Shown here: positions 31,901 to 43,900 of the stretch, one piece after another | Layout of the letters: every line of letters begins with the position of its first letter | Position numbering within the stretch: the first letter of the stretch is position 1 | Assembly: GCA_018340805.1 (NCBI GenBank) | Contig: JACMZG010001913.1 | Location: forward strand, 3,063,640 to 3,127,639 | Direction: 5' to 3' | DNA length: 64,000 bases | Source: Microvelia longipes | Taxonomy: Eukaryota > Arthropoda > Insecta > Hemiptera > Veliidae | Made by a program: the position numbers and the translations under genes | Notes under the pieces: generated by a model | What the model was told of the DNA's origin: nothing | Seen by the model: the letters and a program-made list of their open reading frames with translations, nothing else | Database searches by the model: none

Positions 31901-34900
31901 TAAAGTTGGCGAAATAATTTTAATACAATACTATTCATAAAATCTTAGATCATAGCCCGGGCTGCGAACCCCGGACCTCCGGTGGCGAAATCAAACGCCT
32001 TTACGATCACGGCCACGGAGGCAGACAAATATTATTCATATGCTCTGCATATTAGACTGATGGGTCTAGTGTTTTCCAATTTCTGATGTCACACTCCGAA
32101 ACTTTTTATTATTCTTTAATAGAATCAAACAATTGCTACACACAATGCTTTAAACATAAGAGGTGTTTGTAGTGCTTAGAGAAGAAAGGACGAATTTAAT
32201 GGTTTTCATTAAAGTGATGTAGAAATTCTTACAGTTGGGGTCGGGGTGGGGGGACACAGTGTCTAACTTCTGGTTTAGGTGGCTCGAAAAAAACTGAGAT
32301 TAGTTGCATCAACTACCGCACCGAAGCACTAGTTTTCACCTTGTTTCTTATCACTACTGTTATCAGTTTAAATCGATACTTTTATTACTTTTATTTATGT
32401 TTATAAAAAATGTAAACAAGACAATTTTTATCTTATTTATTGACTTTTTTTCTTTTTTAGCTTATAAGATAATTTTTTAGAAAATAGGATAACGTGTGTT
32501 ACGAAAGGTGTGTTATAATGAGACAACGAAGACGTAAATAAATTATAATTTCCCGGTTTGATGTTTGTTACAAACATTTTTGATGTTGTCTACAAATCAT
32601 GGTTATCACGATATCAGGTCTACTTAAAATTAACACAGCGTTTATTTTTTATAACATTTTATGAAAATTATACCTTTAAAATAATTAATACAATTTTTAA
32701 CATTGTTAAAGACCCTTTTAAATAATTTTAACCTTAGAATTGAAGAAATAATTATTTTATATATAGGGAACAAGGTGAACTGACCCGCCACTAGCGGAGA
32801 AAGGGTGAACTCAGGGCAGGTCCATCTAAAGCAGCTTATTTTGGGGGGAGTTAGACCACTGTGTCCCGCGCCCCCACCCCTACTGTATGAATTTCTACAT
32901 CACTTTAGTTTTCATATTTTAACAAGAGATAGCAGCACTGGGAGAGTTTATTGTTCTAGTGACTTGTTGACTTTATTTCTGTTGACACTACTTTTATGTT
33001 TAATTTATCTTGGGTGGCTCGGTTGCTCCTGCCATATTTGGCATGTAGAATAGTTTTTTTTATAAAAGGAATTAATAAAGGGTTTATTTTTAAACTCAGG
33101 GAAATAAATATCTGACTTATTAAAGATTTAGGTTTGATGAGGAGAAAGTAGTGGAGGTAAAGTGATAGGTGGTTGACTTCGGGGTTGGTGAAAAGGACCA
33201 AATGGTGTGGTCTACTCACCAGGCTTGACCTCCCCACTCTTACTACTACTATTAAAGATTTAAAAAAGATTTGACAGATTTTAACTGCACTAAGGTGTGT
33301 GTTGGTCTAAAAATTGTTAAGGGAATTAAAATTGAATAAGTGGGTGGGTATTTGATTGCAGAGGAGTTGTGAATAAACCCTTAGCAGAGTTGTTCCAACT
33401 TGAACGTAACACATTATGTTATACAGTGTACAAGATTGAGATATATCACATTTGGGAACCTATTTTGACACAACTTGACTCGACAGATTATTAAAAGTAA
33501 AATATATAACAAATTCAACGAGATGGAGAGGGAAACCACTTGTTCAGACCATATATAGTAGTCCACTTATTTGAGACGTTAGTTCCTAACACCCTTATGG
33601 GTGTAGAACACTTATTAGCTATACATGTGGTACCCAAAGCATGTGAAACAGATATCAATTCTAACCTGGATTTGTACCAGGCTAAGTACATGTATTGCTT
33701 TCTAGCTGAGAGAATCCAAAGCAATGTGTCTTAGACCCTTCAGCTGTTCAACCCCAAAGTGGTTCATACATGGATCATTATTTTATTTTCTCTGTACATA
33801 TTACCTTGCATAATTAGAGCAGTCAACCTATCATGGACCCTAAGACAAAACAGTACTGCAGATATTAAACAGAGAGCTGGCTTGGGTCCCTGGATTTAGT
33901 CCTTTTACCCCCCCCCCCCATGAGAGTGTTGACTTAACTATTATAAAATTTCATACCCTTACACTAATTTGATATAGTTATTATATTGTCATATTAACTA
34001 ATTTTAGTCCAAGAGCCGATTCTGAAAAATGTGACTCATTTTGTACTATTTCAAACCAAAATTTTCTTAAAATATACCTTTAATTATGAAGAAATAGTGT
34101 AGTCTGCCTATCCAGAGTGGAGCCCTTCATATGAATGCGCTCCCTCAAAATACTAGGAAAATCACAAAATTTCAGTTTTCTTGCAATAAGTGGTTTCCTG
34201 TAGGTCTTGTGCAAAACATGAAAAGACCATTTTTTAAAGCTGATAAAATTTTCTATAAATCGAGTACTTTTCTTTATCAAACTCGAATAATTACAACTAA
34301 AGTTATGACATTTGTTGTAAATGGCCAAAAAAATGCACAAAAAGTCAATATTATTTCAAAAAAATTCACTGACTTTGCATAAATTAATATTTTTTTGTTG
34401 CTTTTGAAAGAGCCATAACTTAGAGACAAAAAAACACTCGTTTTATAGGAAATTTTATCAGCTTTAAAAAATGGTCTTTTCATGTTTTGCACAAGAACTT
34501 CAGGGAACCACTTATTGCAAGAAAACTGGAATTTTGTGATTATCCTAGTATTTTGAGTGAGCACATTCATATGAAGGGCTCCACTCTGGATAGGCAGACT
34601 ATGCTATTTCTTCACAATTAATGGTTTATTTTAAGAAAATTTTGGTTTGAAATAGTACAAAATGAGTCACATTTTTTAGGCCTGGCTCTTGGGCTATATG
34701 ATATAGTTTCTTTTAAAAATTGATTGATTGATTATTAATGTATATTTGCAGGAGGCATTAACACAAGCATTTGTACTGCACTACTCTCGCATTAGCATGA
34801 TGCTAGAGAAATCCCTTGACCCTGACACTCTTTCCAACCGAGTGGTGCACGTCAGTGTACAGTTGTTCTCCAATGAAGCTCTGGCACTGAGGATGGTCGA

Positions 34901-37900
34901 TAAGCTAAATTTGCTGCATGTTATGGTTATTAGTCTTAAGTATATGATGTCCAAGATACTCATACAGAATACACTTCATGGTGAGTTACTTTGTGTTTTT
35001 ATTTGATGTAGTGTAGTATTATCATTTGAAACACCTGAGTTTGTAAACAGTTTAATTTATTTTTAATATTTTAAAAAATTACTTTTTTAATTAGCTTTGC
35101 TTATAATTAAAACTTGTTTTTAATTATACAAAAAATTTAGACTTATTAAAGTAGAATAGAATATAGAATAGAAAAGCTTTATTTACATACAATTTTTGTT
35201 TTCTTACAAATACAGCAAATAAACTACAAAGCCTACCTCATGGCCAACTCAGGGCCGTCAGGGGGAATTATTAAAGTACCAAGTTTAAACTTTCAATTGC
35301 TCCCAAGATAAAAATATTACACTTAGCAGAAGTTTATATACAGCCATTTCTTTTAGTCAAAGAAATGTCTAAATATAGCATAGTGTTACTGCATCTATAT
35401 GGCTGCACTGATTAAACCAAAAATCTTGATTTTTCTTTGTTCTATGGTGCTTACCTGTCAGCCAATTTTATTTAAATTAGAGATATCTTGTGTTTTAAAT
35501 CAACTAAGCTAAAAACCCTTCTTGAAATAATTGAAGACTCGGTAGCTCTTTTTAGAAACTAATACTAAGCAATGAAAGCAAGTCTCTACCAGTAAGCATT
35601 TTGCGTGTTGTGTATCATTCTATGATCCAAAGCAGACTGACATATGGTATAATCCTTTGGGGACATGTAAATATAATTTTTTTTTTACTTCAAAAAAAGG
35701 CCTTAAGAATCATCACTAAAGCTGGCTATAGAGATGAATGCAAGCCCATTTTCAAGAAATTAGGATTGATGACAGTTGTTAATTTGTATATACTAAACGT
35801 TGTGTTGTTTGTTAAATTAAATGTATTCAATTATAAGTACAATGTTAGCAACCATAATTATAAAACAAGAAATAGATGTGTACTTACCATTCCAAGTCAC
35901 AGGCTAAGCAAGGCAGAAGTGGGTCAGTTTGTTTTAGGAATAAAGATTTATAATAAACTTCTGCAAACACTAAAATCACTAGAGTTCAAACTATTCAAAA
36001 AAGAGATTAAACATTTTTTAATCGATGAACCATTTTACCGTGTCTACATGAATATTTTAATTTTATTTTTAATTGATTTAACATTAAGCTTTGTATTGGA
36101 TGCAATCTATTGTCATGTAAATGGTTTAATGAAATAAAGATCTTTATTTATTTAATATAAGGCGAGTGCTCTACCACTGAGCCTCGGTAGCTCTCCTCTT
36201 AAAACTGAGTCCTCTATCACTGAGCTATCAGACTCAGTAGCTCTCCTCTTAAAACTAATATAAAGTGAGTCCTCTATCACTGAGCTATCAAAGTAGCTCT
36301 CCTCTTAAAACTAATAAAGTAGTCTCTATCACTGAGCTATCAGACTCTAGCTCTCTCTTAAAACTAATATAAAGTGAGTCCTCTATCACTGAGCTATCAG
36401 ACTCGGTAGCTCTCCTCTTAAAACTAATATAAAGTGAGTCCTCTATCACTGAGCTATCAAACTCAGTAGCTCTCCTCTTAAAACTAATATAAAGTGAGTC
36501 CTCTATCACTGAGCTATCAGACTCGGTAGCTCTCCTCTTAAAACTAATATAAAGTGAGTCCTCTATCACTGAGCTATCAGACTCGGTAGCTCTCCTCTTA
36601 AAACTAATATAAAGTGAGTCCTCTATCACTGAGCTATCAAACTCAGTAGCTCTCCTCTTAAAACTAATATAAAGTGAGTCCTCTATCACTGAGCTATCAG
36701 ACTCAGTAGCTCTCCTCTTAAAACTAATATAAAGTGAGTCTCTATCACTGAGCTATCTCTCCTCTTAAACTAATATAAAGTGAGTCCTCTATCACTGAGC
36801 TATCAGACTCGGTAGCTCTCCTCTTAAAACTAATATAAAGTGAGTCCTCTATCACTGAGCTATCAGACTCGGTAGCTCTCCTCTTAAAACTAATATAAAG
36901 TGAGTCCTCTATCACTGAGCTATCAGACTCGGTAGCTCTCCTCTTAAAACTAATATATTAATAACTTTTCTAATAGCACATTTTTATGAGAAACTTTGCT
37001 GGCTAAATTGTAAACCTTGTAAAACTTTGTAAACAGACCGTAAACTTTGTAAAAACCACTCAGGAGACCTTAAAAACTCCTGAAACGGATAATTCCAGTG
37101 ACATCCCGGTTTTGGATTTTTTTTGCAAACACAATACTTTTCCTATATACCTATGGTGTAAATGAAGAAAAGTAAAAATTATTTATTGTTTATTTATTTT
37201 TCATTATAATTTGGTGTGGATAGAAAAATCTAATGGACATGTATGAATTTGTCTTAGATCCAGATAAGAACTTCCACTACGTAGTGGACTGTGCCAGGTC
37301 TGTGATGAAGGAGCATTGCTACTGGCCGCTGGTATCAGATCTCAACAACGTATTGTCTCATAACCCTGTAGCCGTCAAGTTCATGTCAGACGACTCTCTC
37401 TTGGAGATGTGGTTCAACTTCTTATCCATGTTTCAAGGTATGCTCTTACTCATTTTGTCTGAATCAAAACCACCTTTGTTTTTATGTAGTTTAGAGGTGT
37501 TTTTATGTAGTCAGTAAATATGATTTTACAAATTCACTAATAATAATAGGTCTGAGGTTTACAAATTCAATACTGATGGTACAACTTCAAAAAAAATCTT
37601 GTTGTAAAGAATGCAAACAAAATAACCATATTGCTTCTTTATTGAGGAATATTTTGTATAAGGCGTGGTCGAATATCTAGAACGTTGGATCACCAACAAA
37701 CTTTTTTTATAATATGTTTTTCAAAATTTTCAGTAATTAGCCGGATTTGTGATAAATGAAGCCTATTTCCGTAATCTGCACGCTCTTTTGGTTAATCTCA
37801 AAGAGTATTTACATTCACTCAACGATTTATTTTTAATCTAACTTGGTACATACATATCTACTGTTAGACGTCAATATTTTGTGTTATATTTTGACATGTC

Positions 37901-40900
37901 AACATTGACGTCTAACAGTAGTTATGTATGTACCAAGTTAGATTAAAAATAAATCGTTGAGTGAATGTAAATACTCTTTGAGATTAACCAAAAGAGTGTG
38001 CAGATTACGGAAATAGGCTTCATTTATCACAAATCCGGCTAATTACTGAAAATTTTGAAAAACAAATTATAAAAAAAGTTTGTTGGTGATCCAACGTTCT
38101 AGATATTCGACCGCGCCTTATAAAAGATTTTCTCAAATACTACTGTAGGTTTATAGGAAAATTATTGTGTTCACCCTAATCATTTTTGAAATTGATGTTT
38201 CTTCATGATACATGGATTATGTATCATTGTATCATTCATACTTCCCGCTGTGTTTGTGCTAGGGAGTCAAAACTTGACATTTTATCTCCCTTGACTTCAA
38301 TGTGTGTGACATCATAGATAAATCTTGATTTGATTAGGTATATATTATTGAGGCCACGGTTAAATCAGTTGACAGTGTTGGAAAATAGAACCAATGATGT
38401 CGGCCTGATATGAAATTGTGGGTGTAATTTAACATTGTTGAGTCCGAAGCTGGAGGATGAGAGTAGCGAATCAGATGTGATGAGGAAAGTTCCCAGATAC
38501 CCCGTACCCGATTTTTATTATTATTATTTAAATGAACCATAACTCCCTAGGAATTTAGTATTACCAAGCAAATTTCCCTTACTTTTTTTAAAAATATTTT
38601 GTCGACAGTGTTGGTAAAATAACATTTTGCGGCTTAAAAAACAGTTCCATATTGACTAAAATTTGCAACTTTAAGTAGATAAAGGGTCAATCCATATCAA
38701 GTGTCCCAAAAAAAATAAAAAAGGTGCTCTAAAAAAATAGATTTTGATAATTATTTTGCTATTGATACCCATATCTATGGTGAGTAAAAAATGACCAATA
38801 TACATTTTTTATGGTCACCCGTTCTTTTTTTATGGTCATTTTTATGGTCCTCCAACCCTAAAATTTAGTGATTTTTGACCTTCAGATAAGCAGCCGATAC
38901 TTGGTTCTCGCTTGTACTACAGGAAAAATATGAACGGATCTGTTTAAAGCAAGCTTTGAGCTACATTTGGCCCTTTGACACTTTTACTCTATGACCGCTC
39001 CTTGGGGGGGCAATGGGGGCTCCAAATTTTAGGGTTTCTTAAAAATATATGAAAATTTTAACATTTTTTTATAATATGAAGAAATCTGAATTAAGAGCTC
39101 CCAATTTTTTTAGGAGTTACTTACTTTAATACAAGCAATCAGCAAAATTTTCAAAGCATTAATATAATTCGTTTATGAGCTATGATTTTTTGAAAATCCA
39201 TATTTTTTAATTTTTGGCCAAAATCATAGCTCATAAACGAATTATATTAATGCTTTGAAAATTTTGTTGATTGCTTGTCTTAAAGTAAGTAACTTCTAAA
39301 AAAATTGGGAGCTCTTAATTAAGATTTCTTCACATTATAAAAAAATATGTATTATTTGATATTTGGAAAATCACACATACATGATTTAGCTATAACTTTG
39401 CTTGTGGGCAAATACACAAGAATGTTTTTAGTGGTTTATGTGGACACTGGTAAGGGGTCTTTGTGATATGATTTTTGTTAAAAAGTATACATGTCTAAGG
39501 GATATATTGAAGGTCAAAAATGGCCAAAAATTAAAAAATATGGATTTTCAAAAAATCATAGCTCATGAACGAATTATATTAATGCTTTGAAAATTTTGTT
39601 GATTGCTTGTATTAAAGTAAGTAACTCCTAAAAAAATTGGGAGCTCTTAATTCAGATTTCTTCATATTATAAAAAAATGTTAAAATTTTCATATATTTTT
39701 AAGAAACCCTAAAATTTGGAGCCCCCATTGCCCCCCCAAGGAGCGGTCATAGAGTAAAAGTGTCAAAGGGCCAAATGTAGCTCAAAGCTTGCTTTAAACA
39801 GATCCGTTCATATTTTTCCTGTAGTACAAGCGAGAACCAAGTATCGGCTGCTTATCTGAAGGTCAAAAATCACTAAATTTTAGGGTTGGAGGACCATAAA
39901 AATGACCATAAAAAAAGAACGGGTGACCATAAAAAATTTATATTGGTCATTTTTTACTCACCATAGATATAGGTATCAGTAGCAAAATAATTATCAAAAT
40001 CTATTTTTTTAGAGCACCTTTTTTATTTTTTTTTGGGACACTTGATATGGATTGACCCTAAAATAATTTATTGATTTGTTTGCTTGGCCGAGGTCGTTAG
40101 TCTTAACACTGACCTTTGACACCATGGAGGTCTGGGGATCACATTCCAGGTTACGCTCTCAGTTTATGTAAAATTACTGTTAAGATAAATTAACACTAAC
40201 TTTAGAATACACTTTGAGCGTAACGTTTGCTTTTACCACACGAGGTGGTTCCTACAGGGTTTATCCCTGATGAGCTACAAGGCTCTTAACAGGCATTATT
40301 ATTATTATTATGTGTGCAGGTATGAACGTCAACGTGAGGGAGATGAGTCAGCATGTTGAATTTGAGCCGAATACATATTACGCAGCGTTTAGTGCCGAAC
40401 TAGAAGCATCAGCGTATCCGATGTGGGCGCTACTAAGTCATTTGCGTACCCCGGACACTGTGCACCTCACAAGAAAAGTACTTTCAGCTGCTATGAATGC
40501 TCTCCAGGACTGGTTCGATGCTATCAATATGATTCAACTCAATATTGTAAGTTTTAATTTCTTCACTTTGAATTTTTGCTTCCCTGTCTCTTATAGAAAG
40601 AGAAGAAAGCATTGCAATTGCAGAAAATGTTACAAGTTTTATTTTAATCTTAAGTTTGTCTCAGCATCTTCTGATACAAAACAAGAGGCTATCGGCCTCG
40701 GCGCTACGTGCTTCGACCTCTACGCAGCGTCGGGGCTATGTTAAACACTAGACGTAGCGAGCAATTTGGTTAACACTTATATTATATTAGTTGTTTTAGC
40801 CCGCAGTGAGATGGAATATAGTTATAAGATTCCAGTCCCCCTACCTCGTCCACCACATGGTCTATCTATTCTACCCCTTCATATTTTACAGTTCTTCCCT

Positions 40901-43900
40901 TATTCTACCTCGCAAAGCGACTTGTCTTTTAATTATCATCTTAATTGATTAATATATTGATATTATGTTTGATCATCGTGTTTGTCTAGTTCTTCGATTT
41001 TTGCATGTTAATGTATTTTTTGTATCTTTATGTATATAGTTAATAAATTTAAAGTAATTGAATTGTATAGAACTGAAATCAATTGTTTTCTGCTCTCTTT
41101 ATATGATTGTATTTTATTTTAAACTATACATTGCTTCATATTACATTATGGTTCGATTTCTAATGACTTCTATCGTCTGTCACTATTATTTTACTTCAAA
41201 TCAATGAATGAAGAGACAACTTGATGTCTGATGACTTTTATATTTTTTTTATTTTTTACTTTGATTCAGTAAAACAAATGTCACGCTCACGTAGTTGTGT
41301 CTTCATTTTTGTTGTTGTGTATGAGTTTCTCAGTTATTATCTCCATAAGAAAGTTTAAACGCAAAATTATTTTTTCTCCTTGGTTAGGCTTTTGAATTGT
41401 GTTATTTCTTTTTTTAAATGTTTTAAAAAATCTTCTTTTTTTGCGGCAATTATAAAAATACATAATTAATGAATAATAGCAAAATCAAAATATTTTGGAA
41501 AAAGTAAGTGTAGGTTGTTAAGTATTTTCAAAACACTAATTTGATGTTTGATTGACGGTGATATTGTTATTATTATGATATGAAATATTGTATAGAAACG
41601 AGCCCGTCTCGGTTATTGGTTGCTGGAGACTCGAGAATATTACTCCCCACCTCTCTCACTAGCTATACTCAAATACCTACCTATAAAGTAATTATACATA
41701 CTATAAGTGTTAACCAAATGGCTCGCTGTAACGTCTAGTATGTTAAACTACTAATACTAATTAAACGCAAGAGTTTTCTTTTGATGTTTAAATGAACACT
41801 GATTTATTAATTAAATTTTTGAATAATGAAATTTTAGTCTGTCAATTCTGTCTGCTATTTTATTACTTGTCTGTCAATTTAAGCTGTCTTCATGTCTGTC
41901 AATTAGTCATTTCGGTTCCTTTCCGACAGGGGCCGCTCTGTGGCCTTCGGGCCTTCCTTATGGCCAGGGTTTACCCACCAAAATTAAAGGTTTACCCACA
42001 AATATAGTTACTATAAGTAATGGCAACTACTGGAAAAACGTAATTAATTATGCCAGAGCTGCCTGGAAGTATAGGTATACTCTATTACAAGAGTTGAATT
42101 GGGACTAAGTTTGATGTCTGGTATACCAAGAAGTAATTTCTTTCTTCATTTATGTGATTTCTCGGTTAGGGTTTATTTTAGTTACTTATTTATTTCTTTT
42201 TTTCACGAAGAGGGATTTTATTTTATTTTATTCTTTTATTATGTGCCAATGTTTAAGAAAAGTTTTAAGCTTTTAATTAAAAAAAAAAACAGAGTAACTG
42301 AAAATCTCAACCTATGAACTTGTGTATTTTTTTAAGTATATTTTATAAAAAAATATACTACTACTAATTATGTAAAAATGTTATTGAATTACAAATAATA
42401 TTTAAACAAAAATAATCAAATAAACTATTTGTTTTAAAAAATCATTAAACTAAAACAGACTAGTTAAGACTATTATTTTATTTATAGATAATTGTCCTGT
42501 ATTTTATGTCACACAAATAAAACTTATATTTATTTATTTATCAACCTCTGTATATTTTCATTTATCTATGATTCTTTTTTATTTTTTACTTATTTGTTGT
42601 TGGGTAAATAACAATTTTGTGGTTTTTATAAGTATTTAGGGTTATTGTTGTGAGTATCTAGTTATAGATTTTAAATAATACAAAAGCTTGTATATTTAAA
42701 TGAAATAAAAGTTTTATTTGTTAAATTTTTCTCCCTTCTAGAGGAAAAATCTTGTACTTACCACGGGAGAAAACAATCATTACACTCCTCGGCTATGCCT
42801 CGGAGAAATATAAACCCCTTGGCTACGCCTCTGGGATTAGACATAATGGTTCCCTCAGCTTACGCCTCAGGGCCTCTGTTTCCTCCCTTTGGGACGTAAA
42901 TAACTATTATTTAATTGAAAGCCGGATTTATTATCATTATATGCTTAAAACAATATTTGTGTATAGAGCTTCATTTGAACCCTTGAAGTATGATCACTGA
43001 CACAAACGTATTCAAATAATTTGTATACATAGAGATATACAAGAGGGGGCTGAAACATCTTTTAGGAGCTCTCAGGGGCTCTTGTGACCTCATTGAAACC
43101 TCCTCTAAAAGAGAGTTAAGGTTACAATAAATCAATGGTTTTCATCTTCCCACACATTTCTTGTAACTTGATTTGTATTTTTAAAGCTCTACTGTAAGTT
43201 ACTGAAAGTTTGTACTGATTATTTGATTGTATTTTTTAGCGAGGTGGTCAGGTTACTTTTTCGATGTTTCAAAATTTAACCTATAGGGCCCCTCTATAAT
43301 ACGACACACGACTAAAATCAATTGACAGCCCGCCAAAATCGCAATGCTTTCAACCCTCTTTTTTTAACAAAAAATCCCTTTTTTTAACTAACAAAAAAAT
43401 TCCTTACTCTGGCAACACTGTAAGTCAGGTTATGTTTTGAATTTTATTATTTATTTTTATTTGATATCGTATTTTTTTATTTTTTAAAAAATATTTACTT
43501 ACTTTTTAAGTAGGAATATCGTTGTATCTTATAAATTTACCTAAGTGTTGCATTAAATTTGTTCGGGAAGTATGAATTAAGTGAAGTTAAAGTTTTTGAT
43601 TACGTAATGCAATGGATCATAATAGTTCTATGATAAAAGTTAGACGATTTAAATAGTTAGCTATAATTACTCTTTTCCAAAACAAATTGCTTTTCTTGTG
43701 TCAAGTTTGTATAATTGAAAGCGTATTGTTTCATGTTATAAAAATAATATGACACAATATGCATTCATGACTTAAAAAAGTCAAGACTGTCCAAGAATGT
43801 CCATGCGTCAATGTTCATGCTTCAAATATAGGCACTCAGATCATATTACAACGCAATAATTTGATGAATTGAACAGATTGGAATGAAACGAAACGAAACG

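Noticed and set aside
34131..34570. Open frames on both strands with similar peptides
   Set aside because: They are the two arms of the foldback element at 34009-34692 read on opposite strands.
36288..36689. 133-codon minus-strand frame with a 20-residue repeat
   Set aside because: It is the translation of the 60-bp tRNA-derived satellite; 60 is divisible by three, so the frame stays open by chance.
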